Notes: generated by a model not told the origin, from the sequence alone. A DNA stretch of 64,000 bases from Lacimicrobium alkaliphilum (GCF_001466725.1 NZ_CP013650.1:1860001-1924000); one strand, 5' to 3'; positions 32,711 through 42,527 are shown, counted from the stretch's first letter. Translations and numbers: made by a program.

Positions 32711-32738
32711 ATTATACGAGTTTTTAACAACCTGCCAA
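32711..32738 (-). promoter_or_regulatory. Strong sigma-70 promoter of astB
   Basis: On the minus strand TTGGCA (32733-32738), a 16-bp spacer and TATAAT (32711-32716), about 95 bp before the astB start. Both hexamers are at or near consensus. Confidence 0.7.
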
Positions 32739-32739
32739 A

Positions 32740-32772
32740 TTTGCATAATGGTAAATCTATGCATAATATTGC
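32740..32772. promoter_or_regulatory. Possible ArgR operator upstream of the astB promoter
   Basis: TTTGCATAATGGTAAATC and TATGCATAATATTGCC lie side by side just upstream of the -35, resembling a tandem pair of 18-bp ARG boxes (TGNAT / ATNCA half sites). ArgR activates ast genes in enterics. The match is partial, so this is a suggestion. Confidence 0.35.
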
Positions 32773-33241
32773 CGCCCGTTGAGAGTAAGTGAATAGGGCA
32801 GGAAAAGTTCAGCATAAGTATTTTCAACAATCTTTACATTTCAGTAAGTTAGATTGTTTTTGAACGCATAAATCTGCAATCAAAAAAAATTAAAATAATT
32901 TGCTGAAGACTGGCTAAATGGGCTTAAAAGCAATATCAGGACACAAATTCAGTCCGATGGAAGGATTTGTTTGTCAGGATGCCAATGCCGAAGCATCTGG
33001 ATAACATTTGGTCATCTTTGCTGCCGGGTTTGTATGGATTGTGATTGAAAACCTGTAACGCAGTAACAATAACGGTAACACTGCCTCAGCCATTTTTATT
33101 CACCTGAGGCGCAAAACTAATACGTAAGAACACCTTGTTTTCCACCTTTTTTATAGATATATCTAAAAAGATGCAGTGCCGTGATGGCACCTTTTGGGCT
33201 TTCAATTAAAGTCAGCACACTAATATAAGAGCATACGTTAT

Positions 33242-35878
33242 ATGGCAAAGTCTCTGGTTATAGTCGAGTCCCCGGCAAAAGCTAAAACCATTAACAAGTA
33301 TCTGGGTAAAGACTTCGTGGTGAAATCCAGCGTGGGACACATTCGCGATCTGCCCACTAAAGCACAGGGCAACGTTCCCGCCAAGAAACCAGCCAAAGAG
33401 CTTAAAACCTTCAGTGATGACAAGCGTGAAGCCTATTTGCGTGAGCACGAGTACCGCAAACTGGTTGACCGTATGGGTATTGACCCGCAGAACGACTGGG
33501 AAGCCCATTACGAGGTGCTCAGCGGCAAGGAAAAAGTCGTCAACGAGCTGAAGAAGCTGGCTAAGAATGCTGACACTGTCTATCTGGCAACGGATTTGGA
33601 CCGCGAGGGGGAGGCGATTGCCTGGCACCTTCAGGAACTGATTGGCAAAAAGGATAAAGTCTTTAAGCGGGTGGTATTTAACGAAATCACAAAAAAAGCG
33701 ATACAGGAGGCCTTCTCTCACCCCGGCGAAGTCAATGTTGACAGAGTTAATGCCCAGCAGGCCAGACGTTTTCTGGATCGGGTAGTGGGCTTTATGGTCT
33801 CGCCGCTGTTGTGGAAAAAGATTGCCCGGGGACTGTCAGCAGGGCGTGTACAGTCTGTGGCTGTGCGCCTGGTGGTGGACCGTGAACGGGAAATCAAGGC
33901 CTTTGTACCCGAAGAGTTCTGGGACGTGCACGCTGACCTGAACCGTGCGCAACAAAAACTGCGCATGCAGGTGGTGAAACAACAGGGCGAAGCCTTTAAA
34001 CCCAGGAATAAACAGCAGACCGATGCGGCGGTGGCATTGCTGGAAAAGGCAGATTACGAGGTCATCAGCCGCGAATCGCGGCCGACCCAGAGCAAGCCCT
34101 CCGCGCCATTTATTACCTCTACCTTGCAGCAGGCAGCCAGTACCCGTTTAGGTTTTGGTGTGAAAAAGACCATGATGATGGCTCAAAGGCTTTATGAAGC
34201 GGGTCACATCACCTATATGCGTACTGATTCAACCAATCTGAGCAGCGAAGCAGTGGATGCCTGCCGCGAATATATCGATACTCAGTTTGGTGGTGACTAT
34301 CTGCCCGGCGCGCCAATTAAATATGGCTCCAAAGAGGGTGCACAGGAAGCTCACGAGGCCATCAGGCCCTCCAGTGTGAAAATTAAGGCAGAGTCCCTGT
34401 CTGATATGGAACGGGATGCTCAGCGGCTGTATGAGCTTATCTGGCGTCAGTTTGTGGCATGCCAGATGACTCCGGCTAAATATGATGCCACCACCATCAG
34501 AGTTAAGGCCGGTGAATTTGAGCTGACTGCCAAGGGCCGGGTTCTGAAATTTGACGGCTGGACCCGGGTGCAAACCCAGGCCCGCAAAAAAGGTGAAGAA
34601 GATCTTATCCTGCCGGACGTAAAAGAAGGCGAAGTGCTAGAGCTCAAAGCGTTGGATCCCAAACAGCACTTTACCAAGCCTCCGGCCCGTTATTCTGAAG
34701 CATCCCTGGTTAAAGAGCTGGAAAAACGTGGCATCGGCAGACCTTCAACCTATGCCAGTATTATCTCTACTATCCAGGATCGGGGCTATGTCAGGCTGGA
34801 AAACAAGCGCTTCTATGCCGAGAAAATGGGCGAGATCGTCAATGACAGGCTGCTGGAAAACTTCCAGGATCTGATCAGCTACGATTTTACCGCCAATATG
34901 GAGCAGCATCTGGATGAAATTGCCGATGGTAAGCTCTACTGGAAACAGGTACTGAATGATTTTTACGGCGATTTCTATACCAAGCTGCTGAATGCGGAAA
35001 AGCCCGCCGAAGAAGGGGGCATGCGCGCCAACGAAGCAGTGATGACGGATATTCCCTGTTCCAAATGTGGTCGTCCCATGACCATACGTACCGCCAGCAC
35101 CGGGGTTTTCCTGGGGTGCTCAGGCTACAGCCTGCCACCGAAAGAGCGCTGTACCAACACCATGAACCTGACACCGGGCGATGAAGTGGTGAAGGTGGAT
35201 GATGAAGAAGAGCTGGAAACCGAAGTATTGCGCGCCAAACGCCGCTGCCAGCTATGTGGCACGGCCATGGACAGCTATCTGATAGATGAGAAACGTAAGC
35301 TGCACGTTTGCGGTAACACGCCGGTATGTAAAGGTGTGTATGTGGAGCAGGGCACCTTCAAGATCAAAGGTTATGATGGGCCGATCATAGAGTGTGACAA
35401 ATGCGGCTCGAATATGGAGCTGAAAAACGGTCGCTTCGGTAAATATTTTGGCTGCACCAACAGCGAATGTAAGAATACCCGCAAGCTGCTCAGAAATGGT
35501 GAAGTGGCACCGCCTAAAGAAGATCCCGTAGATCTGCCGGAATTACCCTGTACCAAGTCGGATGCCCACTTTGTGCTGCGCGATGGCGCCTCAGGGATTT
35601 TTCTGGCGGCCCATAATTTTCCTAAATCCAGGGAAACAAGAGCACCTCTGGTTGAAGAGCTGGCCCGATTCCGCGATCGCTTACCAGAGAAATTTTTCTA
35701 TCTTGCCGATGCCCCGCAAAGCGACCCCGATGGCAATAAGACCATGGTGCGCTACAGCCGCAAAACCAAGCAGCAGTATGTGACCTCTGAAAATGAGGAC
35801 GGCAAGGCCACCGGCTGGAGTGCGTGGTACAAAGGCGGCAAATGGCAGGTAGACGATAAGCGTAAGGGTAAAAAGTAG
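33242..35878 (+). CDS. topA: DNA topoisomerase I
   Basis: 878 residues. The Toprim domain opens with [18 protein letters not shown] and contains the metal site [11 protein letters not shown]. The active-site tyrosine is Tyr325 in [13 protein letters not shown]. The C-terminal half carries zinc-ribbon modules with Cys pairs: CSKCGRPM...[12 protein letters not shown]...C and [22 protein letters not shown] basic tail ends KGKK. It relaxes negative supercoils. Start ATG at 33242. Length is close to the 865 residues of E. coli. Confidence 0.98.
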   Translation: MAKSLVIVESPAKAKTINKYLGKDFVVKSSVGHIRDLPTKAQGNVPAKKPAKELKTFSDDKREAYLREHEYRKLVDRMGIDPQNDWEAHYEVLSGKEKVVNELKKLAKNADTVYLATDLDREGEAIAWHLQELIGKKDKVFKRVVFNEITKKAIQEAFSHPGEVNVDRVNAQQARRFLDRVVGFMVSPLLWKKIARGLSAGRVQSVAVRLVVDREREIKAFVPEEFWDVHADLNRAQQKLRMQVVKQQGEAFKPRNKQQTDAAVALLEKADYEVISRESRPTQSKPSAPFITSTLQQAASTRLGFGVKKTMMMAQRLYEAGHITYMRTDSTNLSSEAVDACREYIDTQFGGDYLPGAPIKYGSKEGAQEAHEAIRPSSVKIKAESLSDMERDAQRLYELIWRQFVACQMTPAKYDATTIRVKAGEFELTAKGRVLKFDGWTRVQTQARKKGEEDLILPDVKEGEVLELKALDPKQHFTKPPARYSEASLVKELEKRGIGRPSTYASIISTIQDRGYVRLENKRFYAEKMGEIVNDRLLENFQDLISYDFTANMEQHLDEIADGKLYWKQVLNDFYGDFYTKLLNAEKPAEEGGMRANEAVMTDIPCSKCGRPMTIRTASTGVFLGCSGYSLPPKERCTNTMNLTPGDEVVKVDDEEELETEVLRAKRRCQLCGTAMDSYLIDEKRKLHVCGNTPVCKGVYVEQGTFKIKGYDGPIIECDKCGSNMELKNGRFGKYFGCTNSECKNTRKLLRNGEVAPPKEDPVDLPELPCTKSDAHFVLRDGASGIFLAAHNFPKSRETRAPLVEELARFRDRLPEKFFYLADAPQSDPDGNKTMVRYSRKTKQQYVTSENEDGKATGWSAWYKGGKWQVDDKRKGKK

Positions 35879-35902
35879 CGACAGAAGTTTTCAGTTGTCA
35901 GC

Positions 35903-36535
35903 TGTAGCCTGGATGTAGCGAAGTGGAATCCGGGATAAAGTGTTTTTAAATCAAAAGATTAACCACAGAGGGATAAATCAATTTTAATCTCTGTGCTCTT
36001 TGTGTCTGTGGTGAATATTGTGCTTTTCGTGAGGTTGGTGGTGAAAAGGCACTCAACCACGAAAAACACTAAAGACACGAACCTAAAATGACCTCTCGCA
36101 GAGACGCAAAGGCGCAGAGAAGTGCAGGATTGGGGTTGTAAAGCCCCTGCGTCTCAGCGCCTCTGCGAGATCGAATTTAATCATGGTTTTCACCGCAAAC
36201 TCGCAGAGAGCACAGAGGTATCATGGTTTTAGTCGTCCGCTGTCAGCCCTCAGATGTCAGTTTCTGAAGACTGAAAGCTGATTACTGAAGACTTTTCTGA
36301 CTCCGCGCTCTCTGCGACTCCGCGGTGATATATATTTTTAGTCTGATTGGTGGAAAAGAAAAGGCACTGGATTCCCGCCAACAACAAGCGGGAATGACAT
36401 CCGGTCATGCCCGAATGTCGTTATCGGGCATCCAGCGCCCCTGGACAAGAGTCATCACAGAGCACACAGAGGGAAAACCGCTTTAATCTCCGCGCCCTCT
36501 GCGACTCTGCGGTGAAATCTGTTTTGTGCTTTACG
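35903..36535. repeat. Mosaic of intergenic palindromic repeats after topA
   Basis: This 676-bp gap has no gene and is a patchwork of repeats. It holds a GTAGCC-type half (35903-35935) and accacagag...tctgtggtg arms (35961-36015). There is an accacgaaaaacactaaaga block (36056-36080). A complete 78-bp palindromic element (36094-36171) has ends tctcgcagag / ctctgcgaga and a ggggttgtaaagcccc hairpin inside. A tatcatggttttagtcgtcc block (36220-36290) recurs at 37706. A ggcactggattcccgccaac block with a gcgggaatgac arm (36363-36440) also occurs. Several recur in changed order at 37380-38040. Confidence 0.8.
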
Positions 36536-36554
36536 GCGTTATTAAGGGTTTGTA

Positions 36555-37226
36555 TTGATCTCCAGATTACCCCGTTGGGTAGAATATGGTGCGTTTGTGC
36601 TGGCGTTTACCGCTGGTTGCATTAATGCTGTGGGCTTGCTGGGCTTCCAGCATCAGGCGATTTCTCATCTTTCCGGAACGGCTACACAACTGGGCTCGGA
36701 GATTGCCAATGCAGCGCTGACGGATACGACACATTTGCTGATGGTACTGATCAGTTTTTTGCTCGGCGCTGCTATTTCCGGAGTCATGCTTACTGGTCGC
36801 TCTTTGCAGTTAGGCAGACACTATGACTCCTTGCTGGTGATTGAATCTGTATTATTGCTGGCAGCGATCTACTTTCTGCAGCAGGGGTCTGTATACGGGC
36901 ATTTCTTAGGCTCAGCCGCATGCGGGCTACAAAATGCACTGGCTACGACCTATAGTGGTGCTGTAATCCGCACCACACACCTGACAGGGATATTTACCGA
37001 TTTGGGTATTATGTTAGGTGAGGCCCTCAGGGGTAAGCCGTTTGATAACCGTAAAGCGTTGTTGTTTATGCTGATTATCATTGGTTTTATTACTGGCGGA
37101 ATAAGCGGTGCAATGCTGTTTGCCCAATACACATTCCTCACCTTGCTGTTGCCGGCAACCATTTGTCTGATATTGGCATTGGCATACCGTTTTTACCGTT
37201 CAACGATTTTACTGAAGCAGCAGTGA
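36555..37226 (+). CDS. YoaK/DUF1275 family membrane protein
   Basis: 223 residues with six hydrophobic segments. Family features are FTAGCINAVGLLGFQHQAISHLSGTATQLG near the N-terminus and the central CGLQNALATTYSGAVIRTTHLTGIFTDLG. These define the DUF1275 (YoaK) family of inner-membrane proteins with no established function. The start is TTG with AAGGG six bases before it. It lies between two repeat-rich gaps, upstream of the DUF2256 gene. The family call is sure; the role is not known. Confidence 0.85.
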   Translation: MISRLPRWVEYGAFVLAFTAGCINAVGLLGFQHQAISHLSGTATQLGSEIANAALTDTTHLLMVLISFLLGAAISGVMLTGRSLQLGRHYDSLLVIESVLLLAAIYFLQQGSVYGHFLGSAACGLQNALATTYSGAVIRTTHLTGIFTDLGIMLGEALRGKPFDNRKALLFMLIIIGFITGGISGAMLFAQYTFLTLLLPATICLILALAYRFYRSTILLKQQ

Positions 37227-37266
37227 TGAGGAAATCACTGGCCAGTCAATGCTCAAAGTGATCTGA

Positions 37267-37422
37267 ATGAAAAAACAACATCTGCCACAGAAGACTTGTC
37301 CGGCCTGCGAACGGCCGTTTAGCTGGCGTAAAAAGTGGCAAAAATGCTGGGAACAGGTGGTTTATTGTTCCCAGCGTTGTCGAAATCAGCGTGAGAGAGC
37401 ATTCAACCACGAAAAATACTAA
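37267..37422 (+). CDS. DUF2256-type small zinc-ribbon protein
   Basis: A 51-residue protein, [20 protein letters not shown]..., with CPAC and CSQRC cysteine pairs and the conserved Trp-rich [18 protein letters not shown] centre that marks the DUF2256 family, often found near photolyase or cryptochrome genes. No photolyase gene is near. The function is unknown; a zinc ribbon is inferred. The final residues (AFNHEKY and stop) are encoded by attcaaccacgaaaaatactaa, a sequence that matches the dispersed intergenic repeat at 36053, so the 3' end seems overwritten by a repeat copy. Confidence 0.8.
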   Translation: MKKQHLPQKTCPACERPFSWRKKWQKCWEQVVYCSQRCRNQRERAFNHEKY

Positions 37423-38042
37423 GGCCGCGACGTGATGCTCAACGGACTTTTCAGTATTAAATGACTAACAGCAGAGACGCAGAGTACGCGACGTTTTGGC
37501 TATCGCTTGCTTTTAAATCTCCGCGCCCTTCATGGCTATAAGATAAATTTAACAATATAAAAGGCGCTGGATGCCCGATAACGACATTTGGGCATGACAG
37601 AATGTCGTTCCCGCGTGCGGTTGGCGGGAACCCAGTGCCTTGTTCTTTGCTGCAGACAACACGAAAAGTTAATGCCATCACAAAGACACAGAGCGCGCAG
37701 AAGTATCATGATTTTAGTCGTCCGCTGTCAGCCATCAGATATCAGTTTATGAAGCTATTAGCTGAAAACTTGCCTGACTCTGCGATCTCTGTGTCGCTGC
37801 GAGATCTTAAGCTTTTATTCGTTTTATCTCGCTGAGGCGCAAAGGCGCAGAGAAATACAGGATTGGCGTTGTAAAGCCCCTGCGGCTTAGCGTCTCGGCA
37901 AGAGATGGCTATTTGTTCGTGATTTTGGTGTTTTAAAAGCTCTGGACCACGAAAGGCACGAAAAACACGAAAGGGGTTAAAGCGTTTAATCATATAAATC
38001 TCTGTGTTCTCTGTGCCTCTGTGGTGATTATTATTGCTGCGG
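37400..38042. repeat. Second mosaic of intergenic repeats, before bdhA
   Basis: A 628-bp gap with no gene. It repeats blocks seen at 35903-36535 in other order: ggcgctggatgcccgataac with a gggaac arm (37561-37640), tatcatgattttagtcgtcc (37706-37770), the gaggcgcaaaggcgcagaga...gttgtaaagcccctg element (37834-37910), an accacgaaaggcacgaaaaa block (37945-37975) and a ctctgtgcctctgtggtg arm (38010-38030). Confidence 0.8.
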
Positions 38043-38050
38043 AGGGATAA

Positions 38051-38812
38051 CTACCTCGCTACCCAGCCGCCGTCCAGAACCAGGGTCTGGCCGCAGATAT
38101 TCTTCGCCGCCGGGCTGAGTAAAAACTCGGCGCAACCAGCCAGTTCCTGAATATCGATAAAGGCTTTTTTCGGCATAGGCTCGAGCATAATCTTGCGCAC
38201 CACTTCCTCTTCGCTCATATTATTCTCTTTGGCCTGAGCGGCAATCTGCTGCTCTACCAGGGGGGTTTTTACATAAGAAGGGCACAGGGTATTGATGGTA
38301 ATATCATGTTCACTGACTTCCAGCGCCAGGGTCTTGGCAAAGCCCAGTAAGCCATGCTTGGCCGATACATAAGCAGATTTAAACGGCGAGGCCACCAGTG
38401 AATGAATCGAGCCCACATTGATAATTCGGCCATAGTTGCGGGCTTTCATTTCAGGCAAAAAGACCTGTGTCAGCAGCGCCGGGCCCACCAGCATCACATT
38501 AATTAACTGTTGCCATTTGGCTGCCGGAAAGTCTTCCAGTCTGGCCACATGCTGAATACCGGCGTTATTCACCAGCACATCAATATGACCTATCTTATCC
38601 GGCAGTGCACCAACCTGTTCGGCATTACTCACATCCAGTGCTGCTGCGCTGGCATTGATGCCCTGGGATGTCAGGGTTTTGGCAGCCTGCTGAGCAGGTT
38701 CCAGATTAATATCGGCAATCACAATATTGTGGCCAAGCTGGCCAAGATGTGTAGCAATGCCCAGCCCAATGCCGCTGGCTCCGCCTGTGATTAAAATATC
38801 TTTGCTGCTCAT
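38051..38812 (-). CDS. bdhA: D-3-hydroxybutyrate dehydrogenase
   Basis: 253 residues, an SDR with the cofactor motif ITGGASGIGLGIA and catalytic Ser135, Tyr148 and Lys152. The specific signatures of 3-hydroxybutyrate dehydrogenases are present: GIQHVARLEDFP, TINTLCPSYVKTPLVEQQI and the C-terminal MLEPMPKKAFIDIQELA. It oxidises 3-hydroxybutyrate to acetoacetate with NAD+. It is the last gene of the PHB utilisation operon, one base after the depolymerase stop. Confidence 0.94.
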   Translation of the reverse strand: MSSKDILITGGASGIGLGIATHLGQLGHNIVIADINLEPAQQAAKTLTSQGINASAAALDVSNAEQVGALPDKIGHIDVLVNNAGIQHVARLEDFPAAKWQQLINVMLVGPALLTQVFLPEMKARNYGRIINVGSIHSLVASPFKSAYVSAKHGLLGFAKTLALEVSEHDITINTLCPSYVKTPLVEQQIAAQAKENNMSEEEVVRKIMLEPMPKKAFIDIQELAGCAEFLLSPAAKNICGQTLVLDGGWVAR

Positions 38813-38813
38813 A

Positions 38814-39794
38814 TTATTCTCCTGCCAGATTGCGGACCATACTGGCTACCGCTTTGATCTGCTTGCCATTCTTATTGGCGTAATTTTCATCGGTATAGCC
38901 CCACCAGTCCCAACATGCCTGAGGATTCAGGGGCATCAGGGTGGACTTTTTGGTTTGCGGGTAAAGCACAACCGTATTATGGGCATCGGCCCATTCGTTC
39001 AGGCCGGTGAGGCGGGCGTAATCATTGCCCACCGCTTCAATATTCTGATTGCAGCCATGGAAGCTCACATGTACCTGGCAGCTCGCACCCTGCAAACAGG
39101 GAGCAGGGGCATAGAGATAAGCACTGTCGGCGAGGCCTGAAGCATCCTCTCCGCCCAATTGCTGTTGGTCGAGGGAATACAGTTGCCCCCTGGATGTCAC
39201 CTTCTGGGTTGGTGTGGCCGCAATATGCTGCATCATTTCGCTGGCGGCATCATAACCGCAACTGGCAATAAAGGGCGTTTCAGAAACATCGCACGTTGTG
39301 CCGGCGTTTTCGGTGGGGAAATGATGGGCAAAGGGCTTGTCACTGATATAACGAACGTTGTCGGCTCCGGCCCAGGCCCGATACTGCTCAACCAGTTTAT
39401 CGGTGACCGCAGCCAATACTTTTTTATCTTCGGTGCCGTGTAAGATCCAGACCTTATCGCCCGTCACATCACTAAGCGGGTTGATAAGATTCTGTTTTTC
39501 CCATTCCTTTACCGTAGTTTCAATGTCGGCCAGGTTGATGGGCTTATCCTGCTTGTTAACACACTGACCGAGCGCAGTCATGATGCTGTTGCGGGCACAA
39601 TAGTAGGGCCCCCCGGCGATAACGCCAATGCCGGACACCCAGTCACTATGGGCAATATGAAACTGGCCGGCCATATAGCCGCCACTGGAAATGCCGGAGA
39701 CAGTAATAGTATCTATATTCAGATCCAACTCCGGGATCTCAGCCATCGCCTGAGCGCTGGTGGTTAAGGCAACTGCCATAAACAGGGTTTTCAT
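38814..39794 (-). CDS. Secreted short-chain polyhydroxyalkanoate depolymerase (type 2 catalytic domain)
   Basis: 326 residues. A signal peptide ends near AQAMA-EIP. The lipase box GISSG (nucleophile Ser36) sits very near the mature N-terminus, as expected for the type 2 catalytic domain of extracellular PHA depolymerases. WILHGTEDKKV, HHFPTENAGTTC and VSFHGCNQN fit the family. Cysteines (CARN, TCDV, SCGY, PCLQGASC, HGC) suggest disulfides. There is no substrate-binding or fibronectin-like domain, so it may act on oligomers or amorphous polymer. It lies between the secreted hydrolase and bdhA with 1-4 bp gaps. Confidence 0.88.
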   Translation of the reverse strand: MKTLFMAVALTTSAQAMAEIPELDLNIDTITVSGISSGGYMAGQFHIAHSDWVSGIGVIAGGPYYCARNSIMTALGQCVNKQDKPINLADIETTVKEWEKQNLINPLSDVTGDKVWILHGTEDKKVLAAVTDKLVEQYRAWAGADNVRYISDKPFAHHFPTENAGTTCDVSETPFIASCGYDAASEMMQHIAATPTQKVTSRGQLYSLDQQQLGGEDASGLADSAYLYAPAPCLQGASCQVHVSFHGCNQNIEAVGNDYARLTGLNEWADAHNTVVLYPQTKKSTLMPLNPQACWDWWGYTDENYANKNGKQIKAVASMVRNLAGE

Positions 39795-39798
39795 GGTT

Positions 39799-40992
39799 TT
39801 ACTCCGAAGCTAAAAAGTCGCTCAGCACTGTGCTGGCCTGATCAATCTGACGCACACCGTTGAGATGGCCAAGGGGGCCGCTGATCTCATGATACTGGCT
39901 GTTTTTACCCAGGCTGCGCAGACGTTGATGTGTGTCTTTGGCCAGATAGGGCATCAGAATCAGATCATTATCAGCTGGCAGAAACAGGGTTTTGGCCTGA
40001 ATACTATTCAGCCCCTGTTGCAGAGACGAGCCCTGTCCGGCCAGGTACAACTGACTGGCACGCACCAGATACAGGATATGATTGGCATCGGCAATTTTTG
40101 CCCGTTCTGCGGCCAGTTGATTCAGCCAGTTCACCACCTGATGAGAATTACCAATATCTTCAAGCGCAGCGGTCTCGATGGGCTGGTGCTCTGGGTTAAC
40201 CTGGTTGATAAAATCCGGATGTACGGCATTTTGGGTAATCAGTGCTAAAGACGCTGTCATGCCTTTGAGAGGCGGTTCGCCGTCATAATAATTGCCATTA
40301 TTCCAGTTCGCATCCAGTTTGATGGGGGTGGCCCAGTGCTCCAGTGCCGATACGGTCCAGGCATCCATATAACCCGAACCAATCACCGATACCATACGTT
40401 CCACCCAATCCGGGTAAGCGCTTGCCCATTCAATGGCCTGCAGTGAGCCCATGGACGGGCCGATGACTGCGTGCAGCTTACTGATACCCAGAGATTCGAG
40501 CAGGGCTTTTTGTACATTCACAAAATCACGAATGGTCACCACAGGGAAATCCAGAGCGTAGGGCTTGCCGGTATCCGGATTAATGCTGGCGGGGCCTGTG
40601 GTGATCACATTCGGGTCATGTACTCCCAGATTAACCAGTGAGTCGACACTGAGTACAAAGTACTGTTCGGTATCGATGGCCTTACCTGGACCGATAATCG
40701 CATCCCAGTAACCGGCTTCGGTGTCATCCGGATGATATTTGCCGGCAGCATGAGAATTGCCGGAAAAAAAATGGGTGATCAGGATCACATTGCTCTTATC
40801 GGCATTCAGCTCACCATAGCTTTCCCATCCCACCTGAACCTGTCTGATGGTCTTACCGCCAAAGGTGGTAAACTGGTCAAGTTCGAAACGTTTTTTTTCA
40901 GTCAGCAGGCTGTCAGCAGCTGCATGGTTAAACCCGGACAGAATCAGCATAAGTACAGCAACCGTCTTTATTGTTTGCATTGTTCTAATCAT
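39799..40992 (-). CDS. Secreted MetX-like alpha/beta hydrolase in the PHB operon
   Basis: 397 residues. The fold is that of homoserine O-acetyltransferases (HAT/MetX), with ITHFFSGNSHAAGKY, the nucleophile elbow GPSMGS (Ser180), LPADNDLI for the Asp and GPLGHLNG for the His. Unlike cytoplasmic MetX, it has an N-terminal signal peptide (ILSGFNHAAADS), so it should act in the periplasm or outside. Met5 is an alternative start. Its place, 8 bp after a GntP-type permease and 4 bp before the depolymerase, suggests hydrolysis of hydroxyalkanoate oligomers or esters rather than methionine synthesis. This is inference. Confidence 0.75.
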   Translation of the reverse strand: MIRTMQTIKTVAVLMLILSGFNHAAADSLLTEKKRFELDQFTTFGGKTIRQVQVGWESYGELNADKSNVILITHFFSGNSHAAGKYHPDDTEAGYWDAIIGPGKAIDTEQYFVLSVDSLVNLGVHDPNVITTGPASINPDTGKPYALDFPVVTIRDFVNVQKALLESLGISKLHAVIGPSMGSLQAIEWASAYPDWVERMVSVIGSGYMDAWTVSALEHWATPIKLDANWNNGNYYDGEPPLKGMTASLALITQNAVHPDFINQVNPEHQPIETAALEDIGNSHQVVNWLNQLAAERAKIADANHILYLVRASQLYLAGQGSSLQQGLNSIQAKTLFLPADNDLILMPYLAKDTHQRLRSLGKNSQYHEISGPLGHLNGVRQIDQASTVLSDFLASE

Positions 40993-41000
40993 TTGATCCC

Positions 41001-42296
41001 TCAGAACCAGTTAAACAGAGCCACCGCCATGGCAAGGCCAATCAGCGGTACCACAACAGTCAGCGCACCAACGGCCCAGTAGGCTCGCTGATGGGTCTCA
41101 CCGCAAATGGCGCGGATAGTGGTGACCACATAACCATTGTGGGGCAGGGAGTCCAGGGCACCTGATGAAATGGACACAATGCGATGCAGCTGTTCCGGAT
41201 CCACGCCCTGATCCATATAATGTGGGCCAATCAGGGGCAGGGCGATGGCCTGGCCACCCGATGCCGAACCTGTCAGACCGGCAATCACACTGACTGCCAC
41301 CGCAGCGCCGATCAGCTCATTTCCGGGTAATTGGGTCATTATCTCTACTGCAACCTGAAAGGCTTCTGTGGATTTGGCTACAGTGCCAAAACCCACCACC
41401 GCCGAGGTGTTACCGATGGCTACCAGCGCCCCTGTGGTACCGGCGCTGATGGCACCGTTGAGGTTGTGAAAGTGTTTAAAGTTGATCGCCATTAATGTCA
41501 GCACACCGCCACCCAGCGCTACAATCAGTGCCAGTTGTTGCAGGCTTTCATGAAAGCTGAAAGACAACACCAGTACCACTAACAGCGGAATAATACCTGT
41601 CATGGGGTGGGGGTAATCCCGTTCAGGGATGGCCGGGTCGCTGTCTCTGTGTTCAAAACGCTCCCCGTTATCCAGCGCTTTTTTGATCATGCGCTTGAGC
41701 CACCAGTAGCCGAAGCTAGCCATAAAAATTGCCACCACCAGAGATACCTCCCAGGCTGCAAATGGCGAGGTGCTAAGATATTTAATCGGGATCCAGTTCT
41801 GAATTTCCGGCGAGCCGGCAGAGGTCATGGTGAAAGTCACTGAGCCAAAGGCCAGCGCGGCAGGAATAAAGCGCCTTGGCAGATCGGCATCCTTAAACAG
41901 GCTCAGTGCCATCGGGTAGACGGAAAAGGCCACCACAAACACGCTGACGCCACCGTAGGTGAGAATGGCGCAGGCCATTACCACTGCCACTACCGCGTGT
42001 TTCATACCCAGTTTGCTGATAATCCAGCGGGCTACCGCATCAGCGGCGCCGGTGTCTTCCATAAATTTGCCAAACAGTGAGCCGAGCAAAAACATAAAGA
42101 ACCAGGCGGCGATAAAGCCGGAGAAGCCGTCCATATAGGCGCCAACAAAATTGGTTTCACCGACAAAAACAGGGATACCACTGGTGAGAGCAACGATCAG
42201 GGCGCATAATGGCGCCGCGATAAAGAGGTTCATACCCCTGATGGTCAAGATAATGAGTAACAGCAGTCCGCCAACCAGACCCAATAAACTCAACAT
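41001..42296 (-). CDS. GntP-family permease, likely 3-hydroxybutyrate transporter
   Basis: 431 residues with about twelve hydrophobic segments. It starts LSLLGLVGGLLLLIILTIRG and carries GntP-family stretches such as YGGVSVFVVAFSVYPMAL, SAGTTGALVAIGNTSAVVGFG and SGSASGGQAIALPLIG. GntP proteins import gluconate and other hydroxy acids. The operon context (depolymerase and bdhA downstream) points to 3-hydroxybutyrate or its oligomers. It is the first gene of a four-gene operon. Confidence 0.83.
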   Translation of the reverse strand: MLSLLGLVGGLLLLIILTIRGMNLFIAAPLCALIVALTSGIPVFVGETNFVGAYMDGFSGFIAAWFFMFLLGSLFGKFMEDTGAADAVARWIISKLGMKHAVVAVVMACAILTYGGVSVFVVAFSVYPMALSLFKDADLPRRFIPAALAFGSVTFTMTSAGSPEIQNWIPIKYLSTSPFAAWEVSLVVAIFMASFGYWWLKRMIKKALDNGERFEHRDSDPAIPERDYPHPMTGIIPLLVVLVLSFSFHESLQQLALIVALGGGVLTLMAINFKHFHNLNGAISAGTTGALVAIGNTSAVVGFGTVAKSTEAFQVAVEIMTQLPGNELIGAAVAVSVIAGLTGSASGGQAIALPLIGPHYMDQGVDPEQLHRIVSISSGALDSLPHNGYVVTTIRAICGETHQRAYWAVGALTVVVPLIGLAMAVALFNWF

Positions 42297-42376
42297 AATA
42301 AAATGTCCTTAGCATTAACTCCGTTAGCCGGAGTGTGAAATAACAGACAAGTACCGACTTACCGGCTGTTCGTCTT

Positions 42377-42527
42377 GATGACCTTTTGTTAACAAATGCC
42401 AAGTACTCTTATTCATACGAGCTCGTACATTGTGTGTCATACCTGGCTTTTGGCCCATAGTACTATGGTACAGCATACGTTTTTAACGGAATGATCTAGA
42501 GTAGCGATGACCTTGTTAATAAATGCA
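42377..42527. promoter_or_regulatory. Divergent control region of the PHB operon and the TonB receptor: repeated operator-like motifs
   Basis: gatgaccttttgttaacaaa (from 42377) recurs in near form as gatgaccttgttaataaatg (from 42506). The first copy contains the perfect palindrome TTTGTTAACAAA (42385-42396). Two more perfect palindromes lie between: TACGAGCTCGTA (42416-42427) and CCATAGTACTATGG (42455-42468). Such density is expected of regulator binding sites; the regulator is not in the window. Confidence 0.45.

Larger units (their letters stand above)
32616..33241. other. 626-bp divergent region between astB and topA
   Basis: It holds the astB promoter near its left side. The rest is AT-rich (notably 32815-32905, with A-tracts) and must contain the topA promoter, possibly supercoiling-sensitive, but I see no clear hexamers. 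A 28-codon frame at 32918 has no ribosome site and was not accepted. Confidence 0.6.

Noticed and set aside
32918..33004. 28-codon frame MGLKAISGHKFSPMEGF upstream of topA
   Set aside because: No Shine-Dalgarno sequence and no hint of a known leader peptide.
35879..38050. CRISPR array in the repeat-rich gaps
   Set aside because: Repeats are palindromic, of differing length and irregular spacing, with no unique spacers of equal size and no cas genes.
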